From Romanomermis culicivorax (taxonomy: Eukaryota > Nematoda > Enoplea > Mermithida > Mermithidae), in contig CAWUHX010000144.1 in assembly GCA_963922205.1 (NCBI GenBank), positions 62,001 to 126,000 on the forward strand: a stretch of DNA of 64,000 nucleotides, written 5' to 3'. Under the pieces are notes generated by a model. It ran no database searches. It worked only from the letters and a program-made list of their open reading frames with translations, and was not told the origin of the DNA. Below, piece by piece: positions 60,879 through 64,000 of the stretch; positions within the stretch are counted from its first letter, which is position 1, and the number at the start of each line of letters is the position of its first letter. A program made the translations under genes and the position numbers.

Positions 60879-61889
60879 CACCGTTTTTTTTCCCAAATGG
60901 GGTCTTTTGAGGAAAAAAATTTCGGAATGAGGAAAAAAATTTTAGGTATGGTTCTCATTGTGGAAAAAATTTTGGGGAACTCTAAACCGAAAAGATGCGT
61001 TTTGGCAGACTTTAAAAGGTCAAAATCTAAAAATTTTCCGGCGCTTCGCGCCGGTCAAGGATATAATTATAACTATATTCTATCAGGCGCGGCCGTTAGC
61101 ATATCTACTTCGACTTAGTAATTAATGCTCAACAGTTTCTATCAATCAAATCAAGTTAGCTCGTTTCATTTTCTAATCGTGAACAGTTTACAGTCAATTG
61201 TCGCCGAAAATAGAGATTTTTCAACAAGTCTGTCAATTTTTTCTTTCGATGATTGGAATTTTTTAAACGTTTGCAATCTGAACTTTTGCGTTTATTGAAG
61301 GTGGAAATTGAAGACATTACTCTAGAACGCGATTTTAAAACATTTGTTCACGAATTATCTGTTGGAGAGATTTATTTTTCAGCGTTTTAGAATACAAAAA
61401 CCCGAAAATTTTTCCGGCGCCGGAATGGTAAGCAAATTACACTTCAGTCTGATTTTAATTTATTTCCCAACGTTATGAAAGTTCATTTTCCAGCGTTTTA
61501 GAAAGTAAAAATCGAAAAATTTTTCCGGCGCTCCGCGCCGGACCAAGAACTAAATAAAATTAGATGATTCTAATCGGAATCACAGAAATGTTGATAGCAG
61601 ATTCATGGGAACTCTATCATTAACTTGCTTTATCCGCTCCTATAAAAGACCAATATATTCCTCATTTTGGCTAACATAACCAGAATTTTCTCAATTTTTT
61701 CCTCATTTTTGCAGGTTTCTGACTACAAATACAACAAAATGCTTGGGTATGCTCCTAAAATGCATAAAAAAGCATCCGTAGCCACATTATAAGCGTTTTT
61801 AAAAATGTGGAAAATTTTTGGAAAATGAGGAAAAAAATTTTGGGTCCGGTTCTCATGTGGAAAAAATCTTCGAGGAAAAAAAAACGGTG
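60879..61889 (+). mobile_element. Family D hAT-like element, copy D4
   Basis: 1011 bp. Ends CACCGTTTTTTTTCCC and GAGGAAAAAAAAACGGTG. Perfect target duplication CACCACGG (60871-60878 and 61890-61897). Hairpins CCGGCGCTTCGCGCCGG (about 61038) and CCGGCGCTCCGCGCCGG (about 61527). TGAGGAAAAAAATTT repeats at both ends. It aligns by eye along its whole length with D2 and with the inverse of D3. Confidence 0.95.
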
Positions 61890-61897
61890 CACCACGG

Positions 61898-64000
61898 ACG
61901 GCGCGGAATCGTATTACAGTAAACAACAACGGGGCGGCAAATATAAAGAATGTTTATTTTTCAACGTATGACTTAGGAATCAGATCGAAGTACTGAAATA
62001 GTCGAGACTACAGAAATTATAAGACAAATATGTATGCGTTCTGAGTATTTCGGCCTGAGTTTCAAGCCTTCGTACAACTTGGTTGAACTTTTTAATTTTA
62101 CAGCACCATCTCCAAGGTGTCAATCTTTTTTTGTTTCATCAGAATTGACACCATCGATTGTCATCCTCATTTTCCTATAAAATCTTTCATATAGCCTGAC
62201 TACCAACACAAACCTCAATTGGCTGTCATTTTCCAATCATTTATTTTGACCTTTAAATCGAGCTAATTGAGTTTTCGTTTTGATATTGTGGTTTTTTGAA
62301 CGGCTGAGTTTTTTACACGATATAACATCATGACACACTCTTCGATGCTTACTGCCCGACAACATAATTTCACTGCAAATAAAAACCCTATTTTCCTTTC
62401 ACATGCTTCATTTTAAGATCAACAGACCTGTTTAAATTTGCACGGTTTGCCAGAGGTGTGGGATATCAGCATTAATTTCATTAAATAATTTGGTACCGCC
62501 GACGAAAGTACCGAGCTAATTCTCGGGGACTCTTTTCCCAAATTCCCTAGTGCGTGGTCTTTAGCAACGCAAAAAAAAATTTTGGGAAAAGTCGTGCAAG
62601 GTCTGTACCCTTGTCTTGTAGCATACCTATACAGTCTTGTATGTTTTTATAATGGTCAAGCTGAATCTTAGACAGAAATTTACTACATGTAAGCAGTCTT
62701 ATAAGATGCTCGTTGGCCGATTAAAATGATCAACGATTACGTTCATTCGCTGGTTATGTAATCGTCGATTAAAATTGTGCAAGCCGCGATTATAGTCCAT
62801 TTTTTCAAATGAGCCTCCAAATGATGCGCATGCATGTAAATTATGGACAACCTGCGTACGCGACTGCCACTTTTTCTCTGACTGACTGTAGAAGCTATAT
62901 GACAACAACTTAGGAAAAGAAAATTTCGACGTGGTCATCACCCACCTACGATGAATTTTTTGGATATTTTTGTATTAAGATACTCAAAAGTGAATGGACT
63001 ATCAAAGTATAATCACCTTTTGAAACTGTCAAATATTGTCGCGGGTACTGTGAACATTCCCTACTCAAGCAGCTTAATATTTGAAAACGTCATTTGTTAT
63101 ATGAGATTTTTTATCGACACCGGCATTGACTACTCTTGCAAATTTTGCAAGATTTTATAGAAACATATTTTTACAGCTTCCTACAGCACAACTCATGCAC
63201 TCAAAACATATCGAGAAAGTTAAGCTGCAGCTGAGCTGTAGCTTAACTCTATATGTTATAAGATTATCGTTAAGGTGCAGCTCAGCTGCAGCTCAATTTT
63301 CACGATATCTTTTGTGTGTCTGAGTTAAGTTACAGCTGAGCTCCAGCTTAACGGCAATGATATAACATATAGAATGAAGCTACTAAGCTGCAGCTGCAGC
63401 TCAGCTGAAGCTCAAGTCTCTAATGAAACCGGTCCCTGCCTTTAATCAGCTGACGGACATACTAAAAAAATGTAATCGCTGATTATAAATAGTGTCCCTA
63501 ATTACTATAATATAGACCATTAGTTGGCCAACGAACATACCGGCCAAAATGCAAAACTTCCTAATTTTTATAAGTTTTCTGTCTCAAAATGTTCTAGCAA
63601 GAATTCTTGTATGAAAATTTATGAATCCAAATTATTGTCCGTTAAGACCTCTTGGCATTGTTATTTTTTTTATCGTGCTCTTTTTTCTGCTTCTTTTTGG
63701 CCTAGCTGATTTTTATTTCTTTTTTTATTTCATCCAATAATTTCTTGTAAGGAATTTGAATTTAAATCGAAGGAAGTGATGAAATTCTATAAAAATAAAG
63801 TCAGTTGGAAGTCTTTTTTCAATGATGATTCTCTTGCGATTGATAAATGTATCTGCCGGATAAAAGAACAATCTTATTTTCTCACGAGCAGTAAGAATAC
63901 AACTTCAGCAAAACGGATATGGGTATGTTTTTAGTTTGCTTTTTCCAAAATGCTTCTAAATTCAAAAATGACAAAAATAATTACTGTTGTCAGAATTGTT
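61898..64000. other. Right-hand intergenic DNA
   Basis: No gene recognised. 62700-63530 may be an element (GTTGGCCGATTAAAATGATC at the left, TTAGTTGGCCAAC at the right). A palindrome-rich block at 63200-63415 is annotated separately. Remaining open frames are short and unconvincing. Confidence 0.4.
63200..63415. repeat. AGCTGAGCTGCAGCT palindrome cluster
   Basis: At least six AGCTGAGCT / AGCTGCAGCT units in about 215 bp. The segment CTATATGTTATAAGATTATCG at about 63249 is mirrored by an inverted copy (ATGATATAACATATAG) at about 63357-63372, so the whole block can fold on itself. Probably a small foldback element. Confidence 0.6.

Noticed and set aside
60465-61118. 217-codon plus-strand open frame
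   Set aside because: It runs across the ends of three different transposable elements (E2, B8, D4), so it cannot be an evolved gene.
1-64000. CRISPR arrays, operons, ribosome-binding sites, tRNA or rRNA genes
   Set aside because: The DNA is eukaryotic with split genes; no tRNA-like cloverleaf, rRNA segment or spaced repeat array was seen on reading.

Overview
This is a stretch of an AT-rich animal nuclear genome, probably an invertebrate of unresolved phylum. The evidence is GT-AG introns (many under 100 bp), split genes with metazoan-type orthologues, AATAAA polyadenylation signals, and a dense load of hAT-type DNA transposon derivatives. No bacterial or viral gene was seen. Exon boundaries were drawn by hand from splice sites, reading phase and remembered family similarity; no alignment was run.

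Six genes were recognised, all on the minus strand. From left to right: RMC1 (1-6809, last residues off the left edge; regulator of the Mon1-Ccz1 Rab7 exchange factor), ABHD16A (7166-11392, membrane phospholipid hydrolase), SPO11 (11628-15393, meiotic double-strand-break enzyme), TRMT6 (15539-18904, non-catalytic subunit of the tRNA m1A58 methyltransferase), a LIM-kinase-like gene with no LIM or PDZ exons visible (20961-25016), and RIF1 (39794-56453, replication timing and telomere factor with a C-terminal PP1-docking region). The first four are tightly packed head to tail, with 146-357 bp between coding ends. They have no obvious shared pathway.

The rest is mobile DNA. 29.9-39.0 kb and 57-62 kb are towers of nested non-autonomous elements, and copies also sit in introns of RMC1, ABHD16A, TRMT6 and RIF1. 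Ends could be fixed for many of them from 8-bp target-site duplications (TSDs). The main families are: 'CATACCTGTAA' MITEs of 144-253 bp with G/C homopolymer tracts; ~1 kb 'CACCG/CACTG + T-tract' elements carrying GC-rich hairpins of the form CCGGCGC-NNN-GCGCCGG; and 'CAGTG' elements. Two elements keep recognisable pieces of hAT transposase.

The most unusual signal is in these ~1 kb elements. Each carries subterminal palindromes with a constant A/T core (AAAT, ATTT or AATT) but family-specific arms (CCTC/GAGG, CCCC/GGGG, CCAC/GTGG, GTGCC/GGCAC, TAGCC/GGCTA), and the arm sequence recurs in front of A-tracts at both ends. This looks like a set of diversified transposase-binding sites on a common scaffold.
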